Source of the DNA: Pseudopyrenochaeta lycopersici
Lineage: Eukaryota; Ascomycota; Dothideomycetes; Pleosporales; Pseudopyrenochaetaceae
Reading direction: 5' to 3'
DNA length: 64,000 bases
Assembly (NCBI GenBank): GCA_003313425.1
Contig: NHZP01000032.1
Coordinates: 248,001 to 312,000 of the forward strand
Positions 24,607 to 36,100 of the stretch are shown here, one piece after another. The notes under the pieces are model-generated. The model did not search any database and was not told the DNA's origin. It saw nothing but the letters and a program-made list of their open reading frames with translations. Position 1 is the first letter of the stretch; the number at the start of each line of letters is the position of its first letter. Position numbers and translations under genes: made by a program.

Positions 24607-26969
24607 CTAGCACAAAGCCAGCTGTTGCACATGATATTTTCCGTCATCAAGACCCTTTATTGCTTCTCCGTTCGAAAATCCTTCGACATAACACTCTCCT
24701 ACCACTTTAAGGTACGGTCTATCAGCCTCTCGTCTCAACACAACTGGTAGAGAGCAGCCTAAAATGACATAAATCTCGTCATCTGGTTGAGTAGTGTAGG
24801 GAGCCAGTCCGAAATGTCCAGAAGCAAGTGTTATGAGTCTACGCCCAAGGTTCCCACCAACGAATTTAGCTAGATCGAGTTGGATTCGTTCATGTGGTAT
24901 GCGACATTCTGAGATCTGTGAGACGAAATAGTCCTGGAATCGTTTCCCTCCTACGCGGAATCGACCCAAGCGGCGACGATATGCTTCGAAGGAGAGGAAG
25001 TTGCAATATCTGAAAAGAAATTCCCAGCCAAGTTGACGCATCTCATTATATTTGGTTCTCAGGTCCTCATCAATATCGTACAATTGGTCGGGCTTCGTTG
25101 AATAAAACTCGCCGGACAGAAACGGAATATTGAACAGGGATGACTCTTCCGAATCACCCCAGATTGGGTTGGCAAACAGTGTATGTATCAGAGCATGACT
25201 GGTTGCTTCATCACCACCATACGGATTGTGTTGATATTGTGGCTGAATGTGCTCCTGAGCAGAATATTCTGTAGCACTCTGGTCTGGCATCTCCGACGCC
25301 AAACCATCGACTTTTCCAAGGAGAATGCCTGAACATTTTAGTATGTAGGAATCCTCAAGAAACTCTACGGAAGACCTCCTGCTCCCATCGGCGCGGGCTT
25401 TGCGTGATGCTTCAATCATCTGATTCAGGTTCTTGTAGGCATTTTCAAACTGATTATAGCCATAGATGTGCCAGTCATGAAGCAGACTAACTTTGTGTGG
25501 CGGTAATCGCCAGTCTGTTGTCCAGCTAGGGACTATTGTTTGCTGAAGATTTTTAGAGTATATGACATCCAGGTCACCCGTGAATTCAATAATGGCCCTG
25601 GAAAACGCAATAAACACAGATTCGACAGGGAGCTTATAGTCGGTGTAATGTTCCATCTTTGATCTAATGGCCTTTGGCATAATTGCGAGCAATCCAAATA
25701 CTTTGTCGTGCGCTAATGTTGCCAGCGCATTCTGGCCGAGGCTGAAAAGGGGCAGTTGAAGGTCCGAGTGTGTGATTAATCCAGACTCCTCTTGGCGTTG
25801 ACTCAAAGCCCGCAGCTGTTCGAGGAACAGTATGACCCACATGGACCTGTTGAGGGCTATGTAGTCAATTGCCTGACTGCTGAGCAGTATCAGAAAGCTC
25901 TCGAGGTTGTGCCATACAAATTTGGTAGCAAGAATGACTTCTTCAAACCGAAAATAGCGATCGCCACAGCCCATAATGGTGCCTCTGTCGCTCATTGCAA
26001 CCTCTTGCAATACCCAAAGGCGGCTCCAGTATGGCCTGATTAACACCTTCATGAGCGCAGCACAATCCTTCCGATCGGCTTCGGTCGGTTTATCTCTATT
26101 TTGAAGGAGATAAAGGCCCCGATCAACGCCTTGTGCAACGTCCTTGGCAGTACGCTGAAGAACATCTATTGCGTGATCACTATCATCCTCTTCAATACCC
26201 AGGTGGACGAAGACGCCCATGGACCGCCCATAAATATCCTTCATTCGATGAATTTCATTCTTTTTTTCGACCTCATCATCTTGGTTTATGCAGATAGCAT
26301 CGACCCAAACTTTAGTGCGCAATTTGGCGATGGGTGTTACGTGATTAGATGCCCGAATGAAGTGGAGGGCAGCCTCCAAGTTCTTCGTGACTCGGAAGAA
26401 GCAGCCATTGAGAATGATCTGACGGGAATTCTCGACATCACTGGAACCCCAGCAATAGGACAGGGCAACGTAGTCGCCCCATGTATAACGGGCACCTTTT
26501 TGAGGATGGGCAGAGTAGAATTTGGAAGTGATAACACTTCCGTCATTGACGGGATGCACCACATGTAAATTGACGTATTCAATCCATGCAAGTCGTGCTT
26601 TGCGTGGCTGCAGTGCCAGGCTATGATCAGTCTTTTTCTCCCAATTTCTGTATTCTGAGGTATAATCTTCGAGAGAAACGCGCTCAATTGAGCACCGGAT
26701 TGGTTCATCGGGACGGGTTGTGCGAGGAGGATGAACAGTAATCACGCGGAGTTCGTTTTTGTCGAGACGCTGATCGCGGTATCCTTTTCGCTGTATATGC
26801 CATTAGAAACGCGGTCCAATAGATCGATTCCAATCGGGAGGCTGGGTTCGTTTACAAAGCGTGTCAGAATATGCGCAACAGCGCGAACCGTAGCAATCAG
26901 GATCCGCTCGAAGCAAACGTGAACCCAGGCCTGCACATATCTCCAGAAACTTGTTAGCAATGATGCCAT
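24607..26969 (-). CDS. HET domain protein (second copy)
   Basis: Two exons fit: 26856-26969 and 24607-26790, with a 65-nt phase-0 intron, giving 765 aa. The long second exon has no ATG of its own at its upstream end. Joining it to the short upstream exon supplies the start and the family-typical lead-in NELRVITVHPP. An in-frame ATG ten codons earlier (26999) is also possible. HET motifs are LSYCWG (about 148-153), VWVDAICINQ (about 199-208) and WSRLWVLQEV. HET domains act as effectors in heterokaryon incompatibility and induce death of fused cells; many paralogues have unknown roles. The first 38 residues are rich in aromatic and hydrophobic residues and could be a membrane-proximal helix. 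No NACHT or repeat domain follows the HET domain, but a long C-terminal region of unknown fold does. Confidence 0.85.
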
Positions 26970-27502
26970 GATGCGATGGTAACGCTCTGGCGGCCCCACT
27001 GGGCAGTGGATTGATTGGATGTGGAGAAAACAGAGGGGGATGATCGTAAAACTGGCGAATTGCGGCTAGCGCGTGAACCTCAGATTGTGTGAGCAATAAG
27101 CGCTTCAAAGCTGACACATGTAGAACTTGCACTCACTCGGGCTTATTTTGTCTAGTTCAAACTATGGGTATTAGTTCTGCTCAAGTGGGCATATGTACAA
27201 AGTCCCATCACAAGTCTGTATCCTGTTGTGAATAGCGGGGTGCGGCTGAGACGAGAATGCCAAGATTCAACCTCATATGACCTACCGCTTGAGAACCTTT
27301 CATCAGACCGTTGTGCTCAGCCTGCATTGCATGGAGATGGCTTGGTTTAGAGAACGTCCTGTGTGCGATGGACAAAGCCAATATGACTATAGACCGTAAT
27401 ATCGCAAGTGCGAACACCTTGACTTCCATGGCTTTGGTCATCAGGAACACGGCGTCCATCAAACAATAGGGAATCGGAATTTTTTTGCTAGGGGTGGCAT
27501 AC

Positions 27503-28426
27503 TCAATGCTTGCCAACAAAATCAATTACGCCCTTTACGAAATCCTCTGGGCTCTCTTCCGCAATATAATGCCCACACTCTTCGATAGTTAACACCTCTG
27601 CCCCGTCATGGAACTCATCCGCCATCTCCCCTGCAGACTCCGCCAACGGGTATTTTCCACCCATCATCAACAGCGACGGGACTTCCAACTTTCCATGCTC
27701 AGCCAGCCAGTCCCTGTTCTCTTTCGCATCCCGTTCAAAGGCGCGGTACACCTCTAGTGCCGCACGAATAGCGCCAGGCTGCGAGTATGCAAGCGCGTAG
27801 TGGTCGAGATCCGCAGGTGTAATGGCCCCACTATTGTAGATGTTTTTATTGAAAAAATGCTTGCAGTATTCGCGCTCCTTGCCGGCAATTAGGGCCTCTG
27901 GCAGATCGGGGACCTGGTGGAAGACAAAGTGGAAGATATCTGGGCTGCTTTTGGTCCGTTCGTAGCAAGATGTGCCTGGTAGTTGGCATTCGCCCCAGAT
28001 GAGACTGGCTACATCGTCTGGATAGAGCGACGCATATGCGAAACCTATCATGCCCCCAATATCGTGGCCGACAATATGAATCGGCTCGTTGATGCCAAAG
28101 TGAGTTTGGACCAAGATGTGAAGATCCTCTGCCAGCTGAGACTTCTCATAGCCAGTCAATGGCTTCGAGGACTGTCCAGCTCCACGGTAATCTGGCGCGA
28201 TGACTTGGTAGCCCGCGTCAGACAGGGGCGTGATGACATGACGGAACTGGTACGAAGTCTGTGGAAAGCCGTGAATCAGTAGGATGACGCCTCTCACATT
28301 TTCCGAAGATGATGGAAGACTATGAATGTAGTTCAGTCGAATTTGTTCCCCGGAGGACGTCGTGATGGTAGCAATGCGTTGACGCCAGCGAGAGGCGCCA
28401 AAGGATGAGGTTTGAATGCCACTCAT
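27503..28426 (-). CDS. Alpha/beta hydrolase, epoxide hydrolase / haloalkanoate dehalogenase-like
   Basis: Intronless, 307 aa. The HGFP oxyanion motif, DYRGAGQSSKP and the nucleophile elbow GHDIGG (Asp in place of Ser) identify the epoxide hydrolase/dehalogenase branch. The catalytic His is in ECGHYIAEE near the C-terminus. The Asp nucleophile would form an alkyl-enzyme ester that is hydrolysed by His-activated water. There is no signal peptide. Cap-domain Tyr residues (for example in DHYALAYSQPGA) would suit epoxide opening, but I cannot separate epoxide hydrolase from haloacetate dehalogenase by eye. It lies between the second HET gene and an F-box gene, with no obvious pathway partner. Confidence 0.87.
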   Translation of the reverse strand: MSGIQTSSFGASRWRQRIATITTSSGEQIRLNYIHSLPSSSENVRGVILLIHGFPQTSYQFRHVITPLSDAGYQVIAPDYRGAGQSSKPLTGYEKSQLAEDLHILVQTHFGINEPIHIVGHDIGGMIGFAYASLYPDDVASLIWGECQLPGTSCYERTKSSPDIFHFVFHQVPDLPEALIAGKEREYCKHFFNKNIYNSGAITPADLDHYALAYSQPGAIRAALEVYRAFERDAKENRDWLAEHGKLEVPSLLMMGGKYPLAESAGEMADEFHDGAEVLTIEECGHYIAEESPEDFVKGVIDFVGKH

Positions 28427-28877
28427 AATGGCTAGTTGAATTCGAAGATATCAAGAGCGATACCAGAATATGTAACACAGTTGATAATAGAGAATTTAAT
28501 GGTACTTTAATACTTTGGCAGCTTGGTAATACACTTTGAGGCGAGGTTAGATTTGTAAGATATGACGCTCCAACAGCGTCAGTTTTTGGCTCAGATGCAA
28601 CGTCATTGTGCATGGCTCTGACATTCGAAAAGATAACATGCTGTAGCAACTTCTGTATTACTCGGTGTACAATTTTCTTTGTTGAAATGGTTCAGTTAGC
28701 CAACGAAGTCGGCAGAATGATTGTGTATGAGGCCTACTCAAGCCTCGGTCTGGAGTCCCCATTTCGGTTTAGCGGCTCCACTGAAAGTTCACTCCATATG
28801 GACGCGGTAGAGATTAAGGCCGGTGCGAATGAATCAGAACGCCTGTGATTGGGATATAGAATTATTAATCAAGGACT
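28427..28877. other. Intergenic, epoxide-hydrolase-like gene promoter side
   Basis: About 450 bp between the start of the hydrolase and the stop codon of the minus-strand F-box gene. No gene or clear motif is seen. Confidence 0.4.
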
Positions 28878-30296
28878 TCATACCTCAAAATCGGGGCCTT
28901 CGTCGACAATCTTCAGGACAAGGTCCACGCCTACTTTGGTGAATGCTTCTATCAGATAGGCCGCTGTGACTCTCGGTGCCGGCATCCAAGTACATTCCAC
29001 TCTTCTCAAGCGCAATAGCATGGTGGAACGGTCTTCACATAAGTTGTGGAAAGCGTCCTCAACATCGTCATCCCATTCTGTCTTGATACTGATTGTCTCC
29101 AAAGAGTCTGGCAGGATCAGCGAAAGTCGTGGGTATTCGACGTTATCACAGTCTCCCCAGAGCACAAGACTCGACACTTCGAGATGCTTGAGAGATGTGA
29201 AATCACGAAATGTTCCAAATGCTGGGACATCCACGTTCATGTCTACCAGCCAGCTAGAATCCATGGTGTCGATTGTTAAACTTTGGAAAGTGGTTTTCCA
29301 TTCATCTAGCTCGTGTCGAAGTGCTGGAAGATTGACTTCGCTCAAGCGACTTTGATGATATGTATCCATGAAGTCGGCATTAATCCAACGGCAGGCGAAA
29401 CGCTTTACTGCGTGACAAGATGCTAGGGTCCGCCAGACAGTCATCGATTTCAGATCTACGACATCTAAGGATACTTCTTCTAAATCAGGCCGAGCTTCTG
29501 CAGTGACGTTGACATACTTGAGGCGCAGATAATTCGCCAGCGGATTCTGCAGCGGTGATGGCTTCGCTTTGAAGGTACGGACAGAAGTATAAGGCTGGAG
29601 CAGGTCTTTAAACCACACGCCTTTTAACCCGCTATTAACAGGGTATTTTTTGAAGGCCAGGACGCCGTAAGAGTTGGGCGTATAACTTAGTGCAGCTTCA
29701 TTTAGATTCTCAGCAATGGCAGTAAGCGTGGAAACAGCAAACTCTAGGGGGTTCTCCACCCAAGCGAACCTAAGATTGACCCATAGGGCGCGTTGTACAG
29801 TATCGATGTCGTCGCCAGGGTAGGGGTTGTAGGGGTTGTCCGTGTCGGTGAATGAATGATCAATGTAAGGAATGGTCCATTTTGCCTGGGCCAACAATCG
29901 CTCATAGGCTTCCATATCTGGATCGGTGTAATGCTGACGAAGCGTATGTATCAATTGATCGGGACATCTGTGGCTCTCGACATACTGAATGCGCCGTGAG
30001 AGCTCCGGCCTGCAGGACAATGTCCGTAGGAGAAGCTTGGTAGTCCAAACGCGATCCTGGGATTGAATGACGCACTGGTAGAGCACAGGTGTGCTGATGG
30101 AATTGAGCTTGTGACATGTAAGAGTAAGAGCATGCAGAGCTTGCACGGTCACTGCGTTGTCCCTCTGGCGCTCTGCTTCGGGCTCAGGATCGGCAACAAG
30201 GCCGCGCTTGACCTCCAGCTGCGTCACAATAGCAATGAGTAGCTCAGCCGGTAGCTCGCCGACAGGAAATGCGAGCAATGAGTCTGCCGGCTGCAT
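28878..30296 (-). CDS. F-box domain protein
   Basis: Single exon, 472 aa. The N-terminal 15-65 region (ELPAELLIAIVTQLE, then LHALTLTCHKLNSISTPVLYQ) fits an F-box, the Skp1-binding element of SCF ubiquitin ligases. The remainder has loose leucine-rich segments without clean repeats, as in many fungal F-box proteins of unknown target. Between the two halves of the F-box sits a charged insertion (PEPEAERQRDNA). The protein at 31730 shows the same layout with a similar insertion and the same LH-x-L-x-LT core, so the two look like diverged paralogues. Substrate unknown. Confidence 0.75.
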   Translation of the reverse strand: MQPADSLLAFPVGELPAELLIAIVTQLEVKRGLVADPEPEAERQRDNAVTVQALHALTLTCHKLNSISTPVLYQCVIQSQDRVWTTKLLLRTLSCRPELSRRIQYVESHRCPDQLIHTLRQHYTDPDMEAYERLLAQAKWTIPYIDHSFTDTDNPYNPYPGDDIDTVQRALWVNLRFAWVENPLEFAVSTLTAIAENLNEAALSYTPNSYGVLAFKKYPVNSGLKGVWFKDLLQPYTSVRTFKAKPSPLQNPLANYLRLKYVNVTAEARPDLEEVSLDVVDLKSMTVWRTLASCHAVKRFACRWINADFMDTYHQSRLSEVNLPALRHELDEWKTTFQSLTIDTMDSSWLVDMNVDVPAFGTFRDFTSLKHLEVSSLVLWGDCDNVEYPRLSLILPDSLETISIKTEWDDDVEDAFHNLCEDRSTMLLRLRRVECTWMPAPRVTAAYLIEAFTKVGVDLVLKIVDEGPDFEV

Positions 30297-30870
30297 CTTG
30301 ACCTGCGACGCACAAAGGCAGTTTCAGACTGATGGGGCTGCTTGGTCAACTCCTTGCTGATGCCGTGAAGAGAGTCTGGTTGACAAATAGAGGTGGATCT
30401 TTGAAGATGCATGCATGCAGTTGTCGAATGCCAAGGTTCCGGGTTGGTTGGCTGGAGGCGGAGTTGTGTGAACGCCCTGTAGGTGATGCCTGGCCTGGTT
30501 TCAAGCTTGTCTCGTTATTGGTTAGCGTGGACCCACTTCCCATATCGTACCCACTGGCGAAGCCTCCATCCACGACCGCGACGACTGTATCTGCTTATCT
30601 TGCCAGCATGCTCCAAGAGCTCAAGTTCATGCACTAGGCTTTACACTGCACGCTTTCTAGACAGATCTGGATGTGTATCCCGCCAAGCGTACCGCTTTGA
30701 TCCCATTGCGCCATAGCACCCCGCAATGTCACCACCCTGGCTGCCATGATCGCCGACTCTACATGAGATTCTGATTTATGGGCAAGATGTATATATATAT
30801 AGAGCCAGCAAGGTACTCGAGTGTGCATTAAGATAATCAGGCCATTCACCAGCCCTAGTAAGAAATCAGA
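30297..30870. promoter_or_regulatory. Divergent promoter between F-box gene and carbonic anhydrase
   Basis: The genes on the two sides are transcribed outward from this 574-bp interval. A TATA-like run (tatatatatatag) near 30789-30801 lies about 75 bp upstream of the carbonic anhydrase ATG. No other site is called. Confidence 0.4.
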
Positions 30871-31435
30871 ATGTCGGCCAATGGAGAACAAAACATCGAG
30901 CAGGGCAACAAAGCCTACGCGTCGTCCTTTACACAGGGTCACCTAGCACTTCCGCCTAGTCAGAAGTATGCTGTCTGTATGTATATCTTTTTGCCGATGT
31001 CCGAATTCATAGTTGCTGATTCTGGTCCCCTCAGTGACATGCATGGACGCCCGTATCGACCCTGCCGCTGCCTTCGGCATTCCTCTTGGAGCCGCACATG
31101 TCATCCGCAATGCTGGCGCCTCCGCCCGGGACGCCTTTCGCTCCATTGTCATATCACAGCAACTCCTTGGGACAACCGAGGTGCTCGTCGTCAAGCATAC
31201 AGGCTGTGGCATGCTCACTTTTGACAACGAGACTGCAAAACGCCTTGTCAAGGAACAAAAGGGCGACGCAGCAGCGAAGGAGGTAGAAGATCTGGACTTC
31301 CTCACATTCCCCGACTTAGAAGCAGAGGTTAAAAAGGACGTCGAATGGCTTCAAGGCAAGGCTGTCGAGAAAGGAATTAGGTTCACGGGTTGGATCTATG
31401 AGGTGGAGACGGGCAAGGCAAGGAAGGTGGTTTAG
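30871..31435 (+). CDS. Beta-class carbonic anhydrase
   Basis: Two exons fit: 30871-30976 and 31035-31435, with a 58-nt intron, giving 168 aa. It interconverts CO2 and bicarbonate. Zinc ligands are visible as CMDAR (Cys and the Asp-Arg dyad) and HTGCGM (His and Cys), with VIRNAGAS between them. The small size and the HTGCGMLTF style resemble the short beta-CA group found in mycobacteria and many fungi (Rv1284-like). The intron splits the codon just before TCMDAR and restores the motif exactly. No targeting peptide is evident, so it is probably cytosolic. It shares its upstream region with the minus-strand F-box gene. Confidence 0.92.
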
Positions 31436-31729
31436 GCTAGACATATATACCCACATTCAATGAACATTTACCGAACCATACGTAATCCCCTGCTCAACCC
31501 TCTCCAGTCCCAAGGCTCGGGCACTCGCTTGGCGCAGTTCGTCTCTTGTAAGACAGCGCTTATCCTGTTTTGTGTTAGTTCGGAATGAGGAGCAAACGTC
31601 AGCGCAGCGCCATGTACAGCCTGATGATCCCGCCCACGACTTGAACCGCACGCCCATCTCTATTCACAAACTGGAAAAGGAAGATACCTACGTGACTGTC
31701 TACACTTCAGTCTGCCACTTGCCAATACG

Positions 31730-33094
31730 ATGTCTGGCCCAGCAGCATCTTTATACGACTTGCCTGATGAGCTAATCCTTGAAACGGTGCATTATTTCAG
31801 TGCCATTCGGTCGTTCGAGCCACAGGCGATTGCATTCAAGGAGAAACAAAAGGAGAGAAACAGGCAATCCGAGAATGCCATTCGTCGAGTAGCTCTACAT
31901 TCGCTCTGTCTGACTTCCCAACATCTAAGGCGAATCGCGACCCCAGCCCTGTATACTTCATTCATCAGCTCTACGACGTGGTATGGCTGTAAACCTCTGC
32001 AGCTCTTCCATCGCACAATATCCAACCCAGCGCATGCCGTCGGTCTCAAAGTGCACGTCCTTGATTACCTCGAGTATGTCGAGAATCGGCTTTCTGACTT
32101 TCTCGGCAATAATCTTCACGACGACACGGAGATTGACGGCGGAGAAGACCTGGTAGCGGACTATTTCAACAAACTTTCGGATATTGTCAATCGTGCGCCA
32201 AATCTGAAGCACCTGTCCGTCGTCAGTTTGGAGACCTCTGAAATGTCCTTCTGGAAGAACATCCTTCCGGGAGATTCTGAATCATGGCCATCACCTGCAA
32301 CCGCAAAGGTTGCTGGCTATGGTCTTCGCGAGTTGCGGCATCTAAGCTTCCAAACCCATATTGAGTTCAGTAACATAACAGCTAGCGCTGCTTCGTTTCC
32401 CCGCATATGCTCGGCCATGTCCTCTTTGCCCTCCCTGGTTGACCTTCGAAGCTCCGGTCCTGTGACGTACAGCTTCTCGGCACGATTTTCCGGATCTTTC
32501 AAGAAGTTGCAGCGTCTCGAGGTTACCCAGTGCCTCCTTGATTTCCAGGAAGTGGCATACCTCTTGTGCGCATGCGAAAACTTGCGACATGTTGCCTGCG
32601 AATGGGCATTTCACGATTGCGCCTTTGAGGAGCTAGCAGACCTTAGCCCTGGCTTGCAACGTCACACAGACACGCTGAAGACGCTAGTTCTAGATATACG
32701 AGAAGTCAGATTCCACGAGCCCGGCCTCAAATCTAGAGAGAGCCTGGTATGCTCGTTGCGTCCTTTCAAAAATCTCGAATCGCTCGTCATCTGCGAGTTT
32801 GCACTATTCTGCACTACTTACCCAGATTGGGATAACATACACCGTATAACTGAGCTACTACCTGCGAACCTGACGAGTTTAACACTACTTCACGGCGATG
32901 AAAGTCAAGAGAGCAGTTGGTGGGTTGCGAGTGCCCTCGCACTTGGCCATCTCGCTGAAGATTGCAAGGTGGGCCTGGTAGCGCTGAAGGAAATTGTTAT
33001 CAAGTCTCCAGTCATGCTATACATGCCTGCTGTTTCGAAAGCGTTCAAAGAGTCTGGTTTACGCTTCAGCATCGTCCATGAAATGGGTATATAG
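31730..33094 (+). CDS. F-box domain protein
   Basis: Single exon, 454 aa. The start MSGPAASLYDLPDELILETV opens an F-box. A charged insertion (KEKQKERNRQSENA) and the second half (LHSLCLTSQHLRRIATPALY) follow. The C-terminal part contains irregular Leu-rich segments (LKHLSVVSLE, LQRLEVTQC, LESLVICEF) that suggest a degenerate LRR fold for substrate recognition in an SCF complex. Its layout matches the minus-strand F-box protein at 28878-30296. The target is unknown. Confidence 0.75.
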   Translation: MSGPAASLYDLPDELILETVHYFSAIRSFEPQAIAFKEKQKERNRQSENAIRRVALHSLCLTSQHLRRIATPALYTSFISSTTWYGCKPLQLFHRTISNPAHAVGLKVHVLDYLEYVENRLSDFLGNNLHDDTEIDGGEDLVADYFNKLSDIVNRAPNLKHLSVVSLETSEMSFWKNILPGDSESWPSPATAKVAGYGLRELRHLSFQTHIEFSNITASAASFPRICSAMSSLPSLVDLRSSGPVTYSFSARFSGSFKKLQRLEVTQCLLDFQEVAYLLCACENLRHVACEWAFHDCAFEELADLSPGLQRHTDTLKTLVLDIREVRFHEPGLKSRESLVCSLRPFKNLESLVICEFALFCTTYPDWDNIHRITELLPANLTSLTLLHGDESQESSWWVASALALGHLAEDCKVGLVALKEIVIKSPVMLYMPAVSKAFKESGLRFSIVHEMGI

Positions 33095-33890
33095 GAGGCT
33101 GATCGTATCTTACTTAGCCTTTCGAGACTCGTAAGGTCCTGCATGGGATTATTAATATCCAGATATATCTGCGGCGCAAAACTCCACCAAAGCAGTACTG
33201 TAGACCCACCAAAGCTATGGCAGTGATATCCAAGTTCTCATTACTGTCGGCAGTGCGAAAATTAGCATCAAGAGAGTCGACGAATAGACTCACTTTCGTC
33301 ACCTTTGCGTATCATCTTTCTGGAACTGTTACCTTTAGTTTGATTTAGCTGTGTGACTGTCAAAGTTTATTGTCTCACGCAGTTGCCATCACCTAAATCC
33401 TCTCGCATACAAAGCATGTCTGCATATATCTGTAGATTTGTTTCTCTCAAAATGTAACATGTGCTACAAGAATCCTTTTACTCAGCTCCCTGATACACTC
33501 TCTCAGTCAGCGTCTAGCAGTGAGCATTGAATTCACCTCTTGCTTCTGTTACAGCATGCTATTTACTCTTAAGTGCTGGGTAATACAAACATACGATGGT
33601 TTGATACTTGGTTCTGATGAGACTCTTCCAACATCTCACATTCTATCACTGTGCTTTGGTCGCCACACGATACGACCTTGAGACAGAGGACCTTCTCTAT
33701 ATAGCTGTTATCCTCACAACGACTGACCCAGTAACCTCGCATTAGCTTATTTAATATAGACGATTGATCATTCTAGAGAGATATTGATCTATCAACATAC
33801 GTTGCACCCTCTTGCATAAAGGCGGTAGGCTCCATAATTACATCTTGGAAGTTACTTTACTTCTACTTCGACAGTGTCAGAATTGTCACA
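33095..33890. other. Intergenic interval
   Basis: About 800 bp with the 3' flank of the F-box gene and the upstream region of the coiled-coil protein. No gene is supported. Confidence 0.4.
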
Positions 33891-36100
33891 ATGGTATTCC
33901 TCGAGATTCCGTGCGTTCAGGCTATCGACGACCGTTCCAACAACCTCCCTACAGGCCCTGTACTTGTAATTGGAAGTCATACTTCGCCCAAAGCCAATCC
34001 TTCCCAAGCTCAAGGAACCGCACAAGTCGAGATTCAGTCTCTCGAGACTGCAAAGTCCTCTTCCAAGGACCGCAATTCAGACAATTTCAATGAGAACGCT
34101 CTTGAATCCCCGTTTCATTCGCCGGGACAAAGTCCAGTAAGCAATCAGAGCGATTCTCTTGAAGATGGAAGTTCTGCACACATGCTAGACGATATTGTCA
34201 AGAACGATGGTGTCGGCCACCGAGAATCCCAGGCCGAACCTGGGGTTGAGATTGTGAGTGAGATGAAAACAGTCAGTAATTTGCAAACCTTGACAAGATT
34301 CGAGGAAGACGTCGAGAATTCCGAGGTTGATAATAGCAACATGGTGACTCCGAATGTCAAAGCGGTGGGAGAGGGAATTGCAATTGTCTCGCCAGTGTCC
34401 CTTCCGGAAGTTGTGACTTCTACTTCTGCGGATTCAACTGCGATCGACGTGAACATAGCTAGAGCTTGTCATCCTGAGGCGGCAGTGGCGCCGAGGAAGA
34501 CAGGCGCCGAGGAAACAAGCATTGCGTCAAAGAGGGAAAGTGCGAATGGCGGAAAGAAAACGGGAGCAAGATCACTGAAATTTGAGAATTCTCTGAAATG
34601 CATCGATGAAGTTGATACCGCACTGGGCGAGAAAAATATGGAGACCTACGCTGCTGGAAACGCTGCCACTATTGTGAATGGAGCCAGTTCTGCAGAGGAA
34701 GCAGGAGAGATTCCAGATGAGTCCCTGACAACGACCATCCCAAGCCGCAGCATTCCACCACACATGCGCCGGGACTTTCAGGCTCCGGTGCTACGCCAGT
34801 TCTCTTCTCTTGAATCCGAGGTAAGGTTGTTCTCGACATCTATGTGCAATACCGATACTAAGTTGCGTAGCATACAACACTCGCAGATGAAAGCAATCAT
34901 CTCCCAGGATCTGCTTGGCCTCGTCGTCTACAACGTCAGGTGTATCAGACTCCGTTTCAGCGCAACGATGGAGATGGAGAACAGGTGGCTCGGATGGGTG
35001 CTCGGCTTATGAAGGCCCAGAACGAGCTGAGTGCAGAGCGCAAGAAGAATGCAGATCTTCGCCAAACCATTGAGGCTGAGCAGCAGCAGAAGATTGAAGT
35101 TGCTTTCTCGAGCATGGTGTCGGATCTCCTATGCAAGCAGATTGAAGTTCACAGATCATCAGAGAAGGTCAAGGCGAGGGAGCACGACTTGGACTTTCGT
35201 GAGAAGAACATTACGCAGCTCGAAGTCTATCTCTCCCAGGGTCAAAGGCAGATCAAGTACGAGCTAGAAGAGCGAGGAATTCGCTCAATGGATGAGGTAA
35301 ACCGTGAGTACATCAGGCGCACTGTTGAGTTGTCTGTGAGGAAGAGCACTTCAGACATGGAGGATAAAGTTAACGCCGACGTCGAGCATCTTCGCCTGCG
35401 TGAAGCAGCCCAGGAAATGCGCGAAAAGCAGTACAAAGCGCTCATCCGCGATTGCATCGAATCAGAAATCCGTGACAAGACCGTTGCACGAGAAAAGCTA
35501 GACGAGGTCGCGGAGAGGGAGTACAACCGCGGTTTCGCATCTGGCAAAGCCTCTACCAACGCCGAGGCCATGGAAGTTGCTCGCCAGAAAGGATTCCTCG
35601 AGGGCTACGGTGCGTGTCACCGCGCTCAGAGTGCTGTCTCGGACATGCGAGCTGGCCGTATCGCGCACGATAGTGTGGAGCTGGCCTTCCTCTTCGACCC
35701 AAGCCATGCACAGAACCCGTACAATATTGGTGCGCGGCTCAGCGAGATGGAGAGGAAGGTGAAGCTTGGAGAGAAGAGCAGTAAGGAGGAAAAGAAAGTC
35801 GTGGTGAATGGGGTAGTGGGGAAGGAGGCCAAGGAGCCAATTCGGAAGTGAGTCGTGACACTTTTCTCATACATCAGTCTGTATATTTTACTAACATCAC
35901 AGCATAGATCTCCTCCGGCTCGCACAACGTTTGCCTCAGAGCTCCGCGGTCCTCAGAACATGCACAATGGCCACGTCATCCTTGCAAACAGCTCCCCCTC
36001 TCCGACTCTTGTTCCTACCCCGGCTACGGTGTCTAGTCCTGCATCACTCTCGCTGTGTGAAGGGAGTGAGGGGCAGAATTTGATTGATTTGCTTGGTTGA
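33891..36100 (+). CDS. Coiled-coil protein of unknown function
   Basis: Three exons fit: 33891-34820, 34871-35847 and 35908-36100, giving 699 aa. Intron 1 is 50 nt with a good branch site (tactaag). The N-terminal 310 residues are Ser/Glu-rich and look disordered. Residues about 340-600 are strongly charged with heptad-like patterns (ARLMKAQNELSAERKKNADL and following), indicating a long coiled coil. A conserved-looking stretch, YNRGFASGKASTNAEAMEVA, follows. The C-terminus is Pro/Ser-rich. I recognise no named domain and assign no function. Confidence 0.75.

Noticed and set aside
26742..26999. Independent small protein upstream of the second HET gene
   Set aside because: Its first part makes a better first exon of the HET gene through a phase-0 intron at 26791-26855. 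The HET exon has no ATG at its own upstream end.
27208..27525. Minus-strand frame of 105 aa overlapping the 3' end of the epoxide-hydrolase-like gene
   Set aside because: It overlaps the hydrolase stop region in another frame and shows no family signal. It is probably 3' UTR.
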